Below the pieces are notes generated by a model, which saw nothing but the letters and a program-made list of their open reading frames with translations, did no database searches and was not told where the DNA came from. Shown piece after piece: positions 15,863 through 24,035 of a stretch of DNA of 39,003 nt. Numbering within the stretch: the stretch's first letter is position 1; every line of letters begins with the position of its first letter. The stretch is from Lacisediminimonas sp. (GTDB lineage Bacteria; Pseudomonadota; Gammaproteobacteria; Burkholderiales; Burkholderiaceae_D). Location: positions 1-39,003 of the forward strand of contig NZ_JAUSNH010000114.1 in NCBI RefSeq assembly GCF_030645335.1, given 5' to 3'. A program made the position numbers and the translations under genes.

Positions 15863-17338
15863 ATGGCAAGCAAATCGCAGCAACCGTCCGCGCCAGTCGC
15901 GGGCTCGAACAACACGCAGCGCCCCGTTGCCGCACCGGCAGGAGATGGCGCGCATCGTGCGTTCATCCAGGGAGATCGCACCGCGCAAGAGATCGTGTCC
16001 GATACCCTGGCCGCAATCGAGACCTCCCAGCCGAGGATCAATGCCTTTGCCTATGTGGCCAGGGAGCAGTCGCTGAAAACTGCCGCCGCGCTCGATGCGG
16101 CCGCCCGCGCCGGACATCCGCCCGGCCTGCTGGCGGCGGTGCCGGTGTCGGTCAAGGACATCATCAACACCATGGACATGCCCACCCAATGGGGCTCGCT
16201 GTTGATGCAAGGACAAACGCCCCCTGCGGATGCGGTGGCGGTACAGCGGCTGCGCGCGGCGGGCGCGGTGATCGTCGGCAAGACCACCACTTCTGATTTC
16301 GCCTACAAGTTGCTGACCGATTCCAAGGCCCATGGTGTCACCCGCAACCCGTGGAATACCGATTACACGCCGGGAGGTTCCAGCGGCGGCGCTGCGGCTT
16401 CGGTGGCGGCCGGGCTGACTGACTTTGCTCTCGCCACCGACGCAGGCGCATCGACCCGCTTGCCGGCGGCCTGTTGCGGCATCCTGGGCATGAAGCCGAC
16501 CCTGGGCGTGATACCGCACAACCAGGTGCCGGATGGGTTCAATAATTTCGTCCACATCGGCCTGATGGCGCGCCGTGCAGCCGACCTGGCGCTCTATCTC
16601 GACGTGCTGGCTGGCCCGCATCCAAGCGATCCGCACTCATTGGGCGTGGCCCATCCGAATGCGCGCTCGGCAGCGGCCAGTCCGCTGGAACCAAAGAAAC
16701 TGCGCATCGGCTGGCTGGCGCTGGCCGGCAACGCCATGCTCGATCCGGAGGTGGAGCGTGGCTGTCATGATGTCCTGGCCCGGCTGGAGGCCGACGGAGC
16801 AGTGGTCGAGCACATGGACCTGCGCATCGACAATCCCGGCGTGCCGTGGCGCGTCTTGCAGCAGTCTAACTGGGCCAGCCGCTGGTTCGCCAAGCTGGAA
16901 GAAGTCCGCGATCGCATCGAGCCGGGTTTCGCGCGCGGCATTGCCGACGGTGGCGCCTGCACCGGGCCGCAACTGATGGCGGCAATCCAGAAGCGCACCG
17001 AGATTTTCCGGATGGTGCAGGGCTGGTTTGGCAAGTTCGACCTGATCGCCACGCCGACCATGTCGGCGCCACCAGTGCTGGCCAGCCACCCGGTCGATGC
17101 ACCGCTGGTGATCGGCGGCAAGGCGCTGGGCGACCTGCGCGAGGAATGGATTCCTTACCTGAACCTGTTCAACCTGTCGAGCCACCCGGCGATCAGCATT
17201 CCGTGCGGCTTGTCGGAAACCGGACTGCCGATGGGCATACAGTTTGCCGCACCCTGGTACGCCGACAGCTTGCTGATCCGCCTGGCGGCCTGGCTGGAAG
17301 TGCAGCACCCCTGGCCCAGTGCGCCCGAAGCATCCTGA
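15863..17338 (+). CDS. Amidase (amidase signature family)
   Basis: A 491-residue amidase. The Ser-cisSer-Lys triad is visible: Lys98 (VPVSVKDII), Ser173 (TPGGSSGGAA) and nucleophile Ser197 (ATDAGASTRLPA). The nucleophile motif has GAS in place of the common GGS. It would hydrolyse a carboxamide to a carboxylate and ammonia in the cytoplasm. The first 30 residues or so are Ala/Pro/Ser-rich and do not look like a signal peptide. It is the first gene of an operon with a small unknown protein, a MaiA-type GST and an AtzG/AtzE pair. It is a second amidase, distinct from the AtzE-like one. The substrate is unknown. Confidence 0.9.
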   Translation: MASKSQQPSAPVAGSNNTQRPVAAPAGDGAHRAFIQGDRTAQEIVSDTLAAIETSQPRINAFAYVAREQSLKTAAALDAAARAGHPPGLLAAVPVSVKDIINTMDMPTQWGSLLMQGQTPPADAVAVQRLRAAGAVIVGKTTTSDFAYKLLTDSKAHGVTRNPWNTDYTPGGSSGGAAASVAAGLTDFALATDAGASTRLPAACCGILGMKPTLGVIPHNQVPDGFNNFVHIGLMARRAADLALYLDVLAGPHPSDPHSLGVAHPNARSAAASPLEPKKLRIGWLALAGNAMLDPEVERGCHDVLARLEADGAVVEHMDLRIDNPGVPWRVLQQSNWASRWFAKLEEVRDRIEPGFARGIADGGACTGPQLMAAIQKRTEIFRMVQGWFGKFDLIATPTMSAPPVLASHPVDAPLVIGGKALGDLREEWIPYLNLFNLSSHPAISIPCGLSETGLPMGIQFAAPWYADSLLIRLAAWLEVQHPWPSAPEAS

Positions 17339-17390
17339 TCTCTTTCATTCCCAGATACTGAACCCGATTATTGCGACAAGGAGAATCACC

Positions 17391-17753
17391 ATGGCACTTG
17401 AACCACTGGCTTCCGAAGGACATTTTTTCCATATTTACGACTTCCGTATCAAGCAGGGCGTGGACCCCAAGGAATTCGTCAAGCTGTTCAATCAGTTCGA
17501 TTACTCGGACGACAATCCAATGCACAAGTCGGCCGCCCAGGTAAAGGACGGCGTGCTGGTGCAGGATGTGAAAGATCCGCTGCACTTCTGGTTGATCGGG
17601 GAGTGGCGCGACATCGTCGAGCATGCGCGCATCCGCAAGGTGCTGGCTGAGGACATCAAGCCGGCATTTGTCGGCATGATCGAGCCGGGCGGGTTTGTAC
17701 CGCACTATGGCGAAATCATTTCCGCCACGCCGCACGACATCCTTAACCGTTGA
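17391..17753 (+). CDS. Conserved small cytoplasmic protein, unknown function
   Basis: A 120-residue protein from the ATG at 17391, with AGGAG 7 bases upstream. I do not recognise a specific family. The pattern (an N-terminal HFFHIYDFRIKQGVDPKEFV strand-helix, a middle strand VLVQDVKDPLHFWLIGEW, and a C-terminal glycine-rich loop with PHYGEI) resembles dimeric alpha/beta-barrel proteins such as the ABM or EthD type, which often act on aromatic or ring-opened intermediates. Several histidines (His11, His14, about His81 and His106) could be catalytic or bind metal. It lies between an amidase and a GST in a catabolic operon, so an enzyme role is likely; this is inference. Confidence 0.75.
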   Translation: MALEPLASEGHFFHIYDFRIKQGVDPKEFVKLFNQFDYSDDNPMHKSAAQVKDGVLVQDVKDPLHFWLIGEWRDIVEHARIRKVLAEDIKPAFVGMIEPGGFVPHYGEIISATPHDILNR

Positions 17754-17765
17754 TCAAGGGATAGC

Positions 17766-18407
17766 ATGAAACTCTACAGTTTCTTCCGCTCGTCGACCTC
17801 GTTTCGCTTGCGCATTGCGCTGGCCTGGAAAGGCTTGCCCGCTGAAATTCTCGGCGTGTCCTTGCCCGGCATGGCGCACAAGGATCCGGCTTTCCTGGCG
17901 CTCAACCCGCAGGGCCTGGTGCCCGCCCTGGTCGATGACGATGGCACGGTCGTGACCCAGTCCCTGGCGATGATTGAATGGCTGGACGAGAAATATCCCG
18001 CCCAGCCGCTGATGCCAGCCGGCATTGACGAGCGCTGGTATGTGCGGGCGATCTCGCAGATCATCGGTTGCGAAATACATCCGGTGAATAACGTGCGTGT
18101 GCTCAAGTACATCAAGAGCGCGCTCAATGCCACGCCGGAGCAGAGCCAGGAATGGTACGAGCACTGGATACGCGAGGGACTGGCCGGACTGGAGAGTTTC
18201 CTGCTGGCGCAAAAGCGGCATGGGAAATTTTGCCTGGGCGAGCAGTTCACGCTGGCCGATGTCTGCCTGGTGCCGCAAATCTACAACGCCAAACGCTTCA
18301 ACTGCGACCTGACGCCATACCCGACCGTCATGGGTATTTTCGCCCGGTGCGATGCGCTCGATTGCGTGCGCAGCACCGAACCCGAGACCCAAGCGGACAA
18401 ATCCTGA
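17766..18407 (+). CDS. maiA: Maleylacetoacetate/maleylpyruvate isomerase-type glutathione transferase (zeta class)
   Basis: A 213-residue zeta-class GST. The active-site segment is FFRSSTSFRLRIALAW; the usual SSCS is SSTS here. The zeta-specific stretch IIGCEIHPVNNVRVLKYI is near residues 99-116, and LADVCLVPQIYNAKRF is near 162-177. These enzymes use glutathione to isomerise cis-enediones, as maleylacetoacetate or maleylpyruvate to fumaryl products, at the end of tyrosine or gentisate-type pathways. No gentisate or homogentisate dioxygenase is in the window. The lost cysteine is tolerated in some homologues. The gene lies 12 bases after the small protein and 1 base before the AtzG-like start, so all are in one operon. 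Confidence 0.9.
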   Translation: MKLYSFFRSSTSFRLRIALAWKGLPAEILGVSLPGMAHKDPAFLALNPQGLVPALVDDDGTVVTQSLAMIEWLDEKYPAQPLMPAGIDERWYVRAISQIIGCEIHPVNNVRVLKYIKSALNATPEQSQEWYEHWIREGLAGLESFLLAQKRHGKFCLGEQFTLADVCLVPQIYNAKRFNCDLTPYPTVMGIFARCDALDCVRSTEPETQADKS

Positions 18408-18408
18408 C

Positions 18409-18639
18409 ATGACCGGCCCGCATTCCAAGACGGCGCAAACCGATGCTGCCAATAATGCCAACACTGCCGACGCTGCATTCGATGCAGAAGCCCTGCTGGC
18501 CCACGCCCTGCATCAAAGGCAATGGCAATTGCCCGAGCCCTGGCGCGAGGGCGTGCTGGCCAACCTGCACCGGGTCCACGGCATGATTGCCGAACTTGAT
18601 GCGCTGCCGGTCCAGGCCGGCGGGCTGGGCAAGCCATGA
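18409..18639 (+). CDS. AtzG-like small amidase-associated protein (DUF4089 type)
   Basis: A 76-residue helical protein. The first 25 residues are polar; the core (ALLAHALHQRQWQLPEPWRE, then GVLANLHRVHGMIAELDALP) matches the AtzG/DUF4089 pattern, a small subunit that binds and stabilises the AtzE amidase in cyanuric acid degradation. Its stop overlaps the next start by 4 bases (ATGA), consistent with the two being made together as a complex. It starts 1 base after the GST stop. Identification rests on pattern and neighbour; AtzG is normally about 65-75 residues. Confidence 0.82.
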   Translation: MTGPHSKTAQTDAANNANTADAAFDAEALLAHALHQRQWQLPEPWREGVLANLHRVHGMIAELDALPVQAGGLGKP

Positions 18640-20078
18640 GCATCGGGCCGCCATTGCCTGGCCGGGCGCACGAAATTGCCGCCGCAGTGCGCGCCGGACG
18701 GCTGCGCGCTGTCGTGGTCGTCGAGCAGACCCTGGCGGCGATTGCCGCACACGGAGCGCGGCTGAACTGTTTTTCCGCCACCTTGGCCGAGCAGGCAATG
18801 GGACAGGCGCGCGCAATCGACGACGCCGTGGCGGCCGGACGCGATCCGGGGCCGCTGGCTGGCGTGCCGATTGCCGTGAAAAATCTCTTTGATGTGGCCG
18901 GGCACACTACCATTGCCGGCTCGAAACTGCTGCGCGGCCAGCCTGCAGCGAGCGCCGACGCCACGGTGATTCGTCGTCTGCGCGAGGCGGGCGCCATCGT
19001 GATCGGCGCGCTGCACATGGATGAGTTCGCATACGGCTTCACGACCGAGAATTCGCATTACGGCGCGGTGCGCAATCCGCACGACAATAACGCGATCGCC
19101 GGTGGATCGTCCGGCGGTTCCGGCAGTGCGGTGGGCGCCGGGCTGGTGCCTATTGCATTGGGTTCCGATACCAACGGTTCAGTGCGCGTGCCGGCTGCCT
19201 TGTGCGGCACATGGGGCTTGAAGCCGAGCTTCGGGCGCTTGTCGCGCCAGGGCTGCTATCCCTTCGTCGACTCGCTCGATCATGTCGGATCGCTGGCCGA
19301 CAGTGTCACCGACCTTGCGCTTTCATACGACGCCATGCAAGGTCCCGATCCGCTGGACCCGGCTTGCGCGCAACGCTTGCCCGATCCTGTTTCGTCCTTG
19401 CTCGACCAGCCTGCCGACGCCCTTGTGCGCGGCTTGCGCATTGCCGTGGCGACCGGCTATTTCCGTGACAACGCCGAGGATGATGCCTGGCAGGCAGTCG
19501 TCCACGCCGCCGCGCTGCTGGGCGCCACCCGCGAAGTGACGCTGGCGCATGCCGCACAGGCGCGCGCAGCGGCGTTCGTGATGACGGCGGCAGAGGGCGG
19601 CGCGCTGCATTGGCCGGCCCTGCAGGTGCGCGGCGATGAATTCGAGCCGCTGTCGCGCGACCGCCTGTTGGCCGGCGTCTTCATGCCGCCGGAATGGCCG
19701 CAGCGGGCACAAGCGTTCCGCACCTGGTTCAAGCACGAGGTCGAGCAAGTGTTCAACGATGTCGACGTGATCCTTGCGCCGGCAACGCCGCGCACTGCCA
19801 CGCCAATCGGCGCCAGTGCCATGACGGTACGCGGCCAGCAAATGATGCCGCGCGCGCACATGGGCATGCTGACCCAGCCGATTTCGTTCATTGGCTTGCC
19901 GGTCGTGCTGGCGCCGTATCGGCCGCAAGGCGCGATGCCGCTCGGCGTGCAGATCATCGCGCCGGCATGGCGCGAAGACGCCTGCTTCCGGGTTGCGCGT
20001 GCGTTGGAGTTGCTGTCGGCCGATTTCCGGCCGCATCCTGCGCTGCGGCCTTCGCTGGGCCAGGACGCCAATCACTAG
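18636..20078 (+). CDS. AtzE-family amidohydrolase (amidase signature)
   Basis: A 480-residue amidase whose triad is Lys82 (GVPIAVKNLFD), Ser158 (IAGGSSGGSG) and Ser182 (GSDTNGSVRVPA). It is closer to AtzE (1-carboxybiuret hydrolase) and aspartyl/glutamyl amidotransferase-like amidases than to the first amidase of this operon. Its overlap with the AtzG-like gene supports a two-subunit AtzE-AtzG-type enzyme. No atzD, atzF or trz gene is nearby, so a cyanuric acid pathway is not supported and the complex probably acts on an amide or carbamoyl intermediate of another N-compound. A hairpin follows 80 bases downstream. Confidence 0.88.
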   Translation: MSIGPPLPGRAHEIAAAVRAGRLRAVVVVEQTLAAIAAHGARLNCFSATLAEQAMGQARAIDDAVAAGRDPGPLAGVPIAVKNLFDVAGHTTIAGSKLLRGQPAASADATVIRRLREAGAIVIGALHMDEFAYGFTTENSHYGAVRNPHDNNAIAGGSSGGSGSAVGAGLVPIALGSDTNGSVRVPAALCGTWGLKPSFGRLSRQGCYPFVDSLDHVGSLADSVTDLALSYDAMQGPDPLDPACAQRLPDPVSSLLDQPADALVRGLRIAVATGYFRDNAEDDAWQAVVHAAALLGATREVTLAHAAQARAAAFVMTAAEGGALHWPALQVRGDEFEPLSRDRLLAGVFMPPEWPQRAQAFRTWFKHEVEQVFNDVDVILAPATPRTATPIGASAMTVRGQQMMPRAHMGMLTQPISFIGLPVVLAPYRPQGAMPLGVQIIAPAWREDACFRVARALELLSADFRPHPALRPSLGQDANH

Positions 20079-20161
20079 GCATCGATTGGCACATGCAATG
20101 GGTGCGCTTCGCAATCAGCGATTAACAGCGACTGCGGAGCGCTCGGCACGCGTGTCAACGA

Positions 20162-20190
20162 CGGCAGGCCGGTCACACCGGCAGCCGTTT
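20162..20190 (+). terminator. Probable terminator after the AtzE-like gene
   Basis: GCCGGT, loop CAC, ACCGGC, extended by CGGC/GCCG across a small bulge, then TTT. It is short and the T-run is weak. Confidence 0.45.
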
Positions 20191-20286
20191 GCATTGCCGA
20201 TCGTGTTCCAAGTCAGGGAGCGGGCATGCCACGGCGGTGCATTATTCTGCCGCACTGCACTATGAAGAATCACCATGCGAGCAATG

Positions 20287-20320
20287 TTGACAAGCCGATT
20301 TTTACTCAGTACGCTGATCA
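20287..20320 (+). promoter_or_regulatory. Promoter and MarR-type operator of the TRAP receptor gene (site C)
   Basis: TTGACA at 20287-20292 is followed after 17 bases by TACGCT. The dyad TACTCAG-TACG-CTGATCA (20303-20320) covers this -10; the left half is perfect and the right matches 5 of 7. TACTCAG and AAATTC flanks also match site A. A bound repressor would occlude the -10. Confidence 0.62.
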
Positions 20321-20422
20321 AATTCCAGGGTACTGGAATTAGGGAATAGAGGCGCGTCCTGCGCCCTGCAGCAATGCTTCGGGTCCATCCGCGGCATCCA
20401 TCAACGACATTCTGGAGAAAAC

Positions 20423-21511
20423 ATGCAACGACGCGGATTTTTGAAGCAGGCGGGTGCAGCAGCAGCATTGGGAAGCCTTGCGGCGCCAGCCCTGGCGCAG
20501 GCCAAGCAGTCGGTCAAGTGGCGCATGTCCACCGGCTGGCCAAAAAGCCTGGATACGGTCTATGGCTCGGCCGATGAAATGTGCAAACGGGTCGGCGAGC
20601 TGACCGAAGGTGGATTCGAGATTCGCGCCTTTGCCGGCGGCGAGATCGTTCCTCCGGGCCAGAACATGGATGCAGTCAGCAACAACACCGTCGAATGCAA
20701 CCATGTGCTGTCGTCCTTCTTCATCGGCAAAAATACCGCGCTGGCATTTGACGCCGGCCTGGCATTCGGCCTGTCGGCGCGCCAGCACAATGCCTGGGTC
20801 CAGTACGGCGGCGGCATGGCGGCTTTGCGCAAGTTGTACCAGCAATACGGCATCGTCAATTTCGTCTGCGGCAACGTGGGCGTGCAGATGGGCGGCTGGT
20901 ATCGCAAGGAAATCAAATCGGTCGCGGACCTGAAGGGCCTGAAGATGCGTATCGGTGGCCTGGGCGGCATGGTATTGCAAAAGCTCGGCGTGGTGCCGCA
21001 GCAGATCGCGACCTCCGACATTTATCCGGCGCTGGAGAAAGGCACGATCGATGCAGCGGAGTGGATCGGTCCTTACGACGACGAGAAACTGGGCCTGAAC
21101 AAGGTCGCCAAGTACTACTACGCACCAGGCTGGTGGGAAGGTTCCGCATCGATCACGTCGATGGTCAATGCCAAGGCATGGGAAGCGCTGCCGCCGCTGT
21201 ACAAGGCAGCATTCGAGTGCGCTGCCAACGAGCAGACCATGAAGATGCTGGCCAAGTACGACGCCCGCAATCCGGACGCGCTGCGCAAGTTGCTGGGACA
21301 GGGCGCTCAATTGCGCTATTTCCCGAAGGATGTGATGAACGCGGCATTCAAGTCGTCGATGGAACTGTTTGGCGAACTGTCGGAGAAGAACGCCGACTTC
21401 AAAGCGATCTATCCGGCCTGGAAGGCGTTCCAGCGCGACCAGGCGAACTGGTTCAAGGTTGCCGACAACTATCTCGACTCCTACACGTTCGCTGCTGTAA
21501 CCCGTAAGTAA
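20423..21511 (+). CDS. TRAP transporter substrate-binding protein (DctP family), Tat-exported
   Basis: A 362-residue periplasmic receptor. The N-terminus MQRRGFLKQAG is a twin-arginine signal, with cleavage after ALA near residue 25. The body is DctP-like: VKWRMSTGWPKSLDT opening, the ligand-binding arginine region LKGLKMRIGGLGG near residue 175, ALEKGTIDAAEWIGPYDD near 205-222, and a long C-terminal helix. Related TRAP receptors bind 2-oxo acids or aromatic acids. The membrane partners DctQ and DctM are not in the window. It has its own promoter and MarR-type dyad and is followed by a strong terminator, so it is expressed alone. A GGAG 7 bases upstream fixes the start. Confidence 0.92.
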   Translation: MQRRGFLKQAGAAAALGSLAAPALAQAKQSVKWRMSTGWPKSLDTVYGSADEMCKRVGELTEGGFEIRAFAGGEIVPPGQNMDAVSNNTVECNHVLSSFFIGKNTALAFDAGLAFGLSARQHNAWVQYGGGMAALRKLYQQYGIVNFVCGNVGVQMGGWYRKEIKSVADLKGLKMRIGGLGGMVLQKLGVVPQQIATSDIYPALEKGTIDAAEWIGPYDDEKLGLNKVAKYYYAPGWWEGSASITSMVNAKAWEALPPLYKAAFECAANEQTMKMLAKYDARNPDALRKLLGQGAQLRYFPKDVMNAAFKSSMELFGELSEKNADFKAIYPAWKAFQRDQANWFKVADNYLDSYTFAAVTRK

Positions 21512-21525
21512 ACTGGCGGGTCCTG

Positions 21526-21564
21526 GCCGGCCGTACCGGTACTGCCGGTACGGCCGGCTTCTTT
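21526..21564 (+). terminator. Strong Rho-independent terminator after the TRAP receptor
   Basis: GCCGGCCGTACCGG, loop TACTG, CCGGTACGGCCGGC is a 14-bp perfect stem, followed by TTCTTT. Confidence 0.88.
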
Positions 21565-21668
21565 ACATGGTGCGCAGCTTTTTGCATCATGCACGGATGG
21601 CATGGCGCTGCACGGCGCGTCATTGCGCATGCAGTCGCGGTATTCGGATCAGAAAAGGAACGGCACTG

Positions 21669-24035
21669 ATGGGACATATGTACGGAGCAAGCGGAACCGA
21701 AGGCGGTATTGGTGAACGCGTCGCCCGCAAGGAAGATGCACGGCATCTGCACGGACAGGGCCGTTTCGTCGCCGACTACAGCATGCCGGGCCTGCAGGAA
21801 GTCGCTTTCCTGCGCAGCCCCGTGGCGCATGCCCGCATCACCGCCATCATCAAGCCGGCCGGCTGCGACCAGCAGGTCAAGATCCGCGCCGACATGCCGG
21901 GCGCGAAAGATATTGTCGCCGAGTCGACCCTGCCGGGCTACAAGCGTTCCGCCCATCCGCCGCTGGCTTCCGGCAAGATCCGTTTCGCCGGCGAGCCGGT
22001 CGCCATGGCCTTTGCGCCGACCCGCGCGCAGGCCGAGGACATCGCCGAACAGATCGGCCTTGACCTGGAAGAATTGCCGGCGCTGGTCAGCGCCGATGCC
22101 GCGCGCGCCTCGGCCCAGCGGATACACGAAGAATGGGACGACAACCTGTTCCTGACGCTGAAGGTGGACAACCAGTTCGAGCAGCATGCCGCCAACGCGC
22201 CGGTGGTGGTCAAGAAGACCGTCAACCTGGCGCGACAAGTCATGTCGCCGATGGAAGGCAAGGCTGTGCTGGCTTACTGGGATCACATGCTGAACCAGTT
22301 GGTAGTGGTCAGTTCCACCCAGGTGCCGCACATGATCCGCACCATCCTGTGCGAATGCCTGGGGCTGGAGCAGGCCATGGTGCGCGTGATCTCGCCGGAC
22401 GTGGGCGGCGCATTCGGCTACAAGTGCGTGTTCCACCAGGAAGAGCTGTGCGTGGCATGGCTGGCCCTGACCTACAAGAAGCCGTTCCGCTTCATCGAAG
22501 ACCGGCGCGAACACCTGACCGCCGGCGCCAATTCGCGCCAGCATCACTATGACCTGACCGCCTATGCCGACGAGCAAGGGCGCTTGCTGGCGCTGGACGC
22601 GCGCATCACCATTGATGGCGGCGCCTACTCGGCCTGGCCATTCACGATCGGCCTGGAGCCGGGCCAGGCTACCGGCAACCTGCCGGGGCCTTACCTGATC
22701 CAGGGCTACCGCTGCCATACCGAATGCGTGGCCACCAACAAGCCGGGATTCCTGCCTTACCGGGGTGTGGCCAGGACCGGCGTGTGCTTCGCCATCGAAC
22801 TATTGATGGATGCGATTGCCGCCCGGGTCGGCCGCACGCCCTGGGAAGTGCGCATGGACAACCTGGTTCCCGCTTCCGCCATGCCCTACAAGAATATCGC
22901 CAACAAGCTGTACGACAGCGGCGATTACCATGAAAGCCTGCGCCGGGCGATGGCCAGTATCCGCCTGGAAGAGGTGCTTGAGAGGCAAAAAAAAGGCGAG
23001 CCGGACGGGCGTCGCATCGGCATCGGCTTTGCCACGTATAACGAGCAGTCGGCGCACGGCACTTCCGTGTTTGCCGCCTGGGGCTTGCCCATCATTCCCG
23101 GATTCGATTCTGCAACGGCGCGCATTACGCCAGACGGCGGACTTGAACTGCGGGTCGGCATCCATTCCCACGGACAGGGTATGGAAACCACGATGGCGCA
23201 GATTTCCAATGAAGTGCTCGGGATACCGATCGCCTCCACCAAGGTGGTCCACGGCGATACCGGCACCACGCCGTTTTCGACCGGCACTTACGCATCGCGT
23301 TCGATCGTGATGTCGGGCGGTGCGGTGTCGCAAGCCTGCAAGGCGCTGCTGCCGCGCCTGAAGAAAATCGGCGCCCACTTGCTGCAAGTGGCCGAAGACG
23401 AGGTCACGATGGAGCGCGGCGCCGTGCTCGCCGGTGAGCGCCGCGTGACGGTGCGCGAGATTGCCAACGCCTGGTACGTCCGCCCTGAATCCTTGCCCAA
23501 AGATGTCGACGCCGGCGGACTGGAAGTGACCATGGGTTACAAGCCAAAAGTCGACAGCGGCGCATTCAGTTATGCATCGCACGCCTGCGTGGTGGCGGTG
23601 GATGTCGAAATGGGCCATGTCGAAATACTCGATTACGTGATCGTCGAAGACTGCGGACGCCTGGTCAACCCGATGGTGGTGGAAGGCCAGACCTACGGCG
23701 GCGCAGCGCAGGGCGTGGGCACCGCGCTGTTCGAGGAGGCGCTGTACGACGACAATGGCCAGCCGCTGACGTCGACGCTGGCCGACTACCTGTTGCCGGG
23801 CCCGGCTGAATTGCCGGCCTTCCGCATCGAGCACATGGAAACGCTGTCGCCCAATACCGAGTTCGGCATCAAGGGCGTGGGCGAGGGCGGAGCGATTGCG
23901 CCGCCGGCAGTCATTTTCAATGCAGTCAATAATGCGATTCGTCCGCTCGGTGCGGAAGTGAACCAGACGCCCTTGACCCCACATCGCCTGCTGGCGGCAT
24001 TGCAGAAGGCCAGGATCGCAGGAGGACAATCATGA
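21669..24035 (+). CDS. Molybdenum hydroxylase 1, molybdopterin-binding large subunit (xanthine dehydrogenase family)
   Basis: A 788-residue large subunit from the ATG at 21669, with AAGGAA 8 bases upstream; the longer open frame at 21567 starts inside the preceding spacer and adds unrelated residues. Molybdenum-cofactor motifs are GGAFGYKC (FGxK) near residue 250, PYRGVARTGVCFAIE near 365, and the catalytic Glu739 in GVGEGGAIAPP. The Cys of aerobic CO dehydrogenase (AYRCSFR) is absent, so this is a hydroxylase of the nicotinate/isoquinoline/xanthine kind, not CO dehydrogenase. It would hydroxylate a carbon beside a ring nitrogen or an aldehyde using water. It begins a three-gene operon with coupled FAD and FeS/CoxG subunits. 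Confidence 0.9.
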   Translation: MGHMYGASGTEGGIGERVARKEDARHLHGQGRFVADYSMPGLQEVAFLRSPVAHARITAIIKPAGCDQQVKIRADMPGAKDIVAESTLPGYKRSAHPPLASGKIRFAGEPVAMAFAPTRAQAEDIAEQIGLDLEELPALVSADAARASAQRIHEEWDDNLFLTLKVDNQFEQHAANAPVVVKKTVNLARQVMSPMEGKAVLAYWDHMLNQLVVVSSTQVPHMIRTILCECLGLEQAMVRVISPDVGGAFGYKCVFHQEELCVAWLALTYKKPFRFIEDRREHLTAGANSRQHHYDLTAYADEQGRLLALDARITIDGGAYSAWPFTIGLEPGQATGNLPGPYLIQGYRCHTECVATNKPGFLPYRGVARTGVCFAIELLMDAIAARVGRTPWEVRMDNLVPASAMPYKNIANKLYDSGDYHESLRRAMASIRLEEVLERQKKGEPDGRRIGIGFATYNEQSAHGTSVFAAWGLPIIPGFDSATARITPDGGLELRVGIHSHGQGMETTMAQISNEVLGIPIASTKVVHGDTGTTPFSTGTYASRSIVMSGGAVSQACKALLPRLKKIGAHLLQVAEDEVTMERGAVLAGERRVTVREIANAWYVRPESLPKDVDAGGLEVTMGYKPKVDSGAFSYASHACVVAVDVEMGHVEILDYVIVEDCGRLVNPMVVEGQTYGGAAQGVGTALFEEALYDDNGQPLTSTLADYLLPGPAELPAFRIEHMETLSPNTEFGIKGVGEGGAIAPPAVIFNAVNNAIRPLGAEVNQTPLTPHRLLAALQKARIAGGQS

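Larger units (their letters stand above)
20079..20422. other. 344-base gene-free stretch before the TRAP receptor
   Basis: No supportable coding frame is present. The region holds a hairpin near 20162-20190 (probable operon end), and then a promoter and MarR-type dyad near 20287-20320 for the TRAP receptor. The rest appears featureless. Confidence 0.6.

Noticed and set aside
18409-20078. Cyanuric acid (atz) cluster
   Set aside because: Only AtzG/AtzE-like genes are present; no cyanuric acid hydrolase or allophanate hydrolase.
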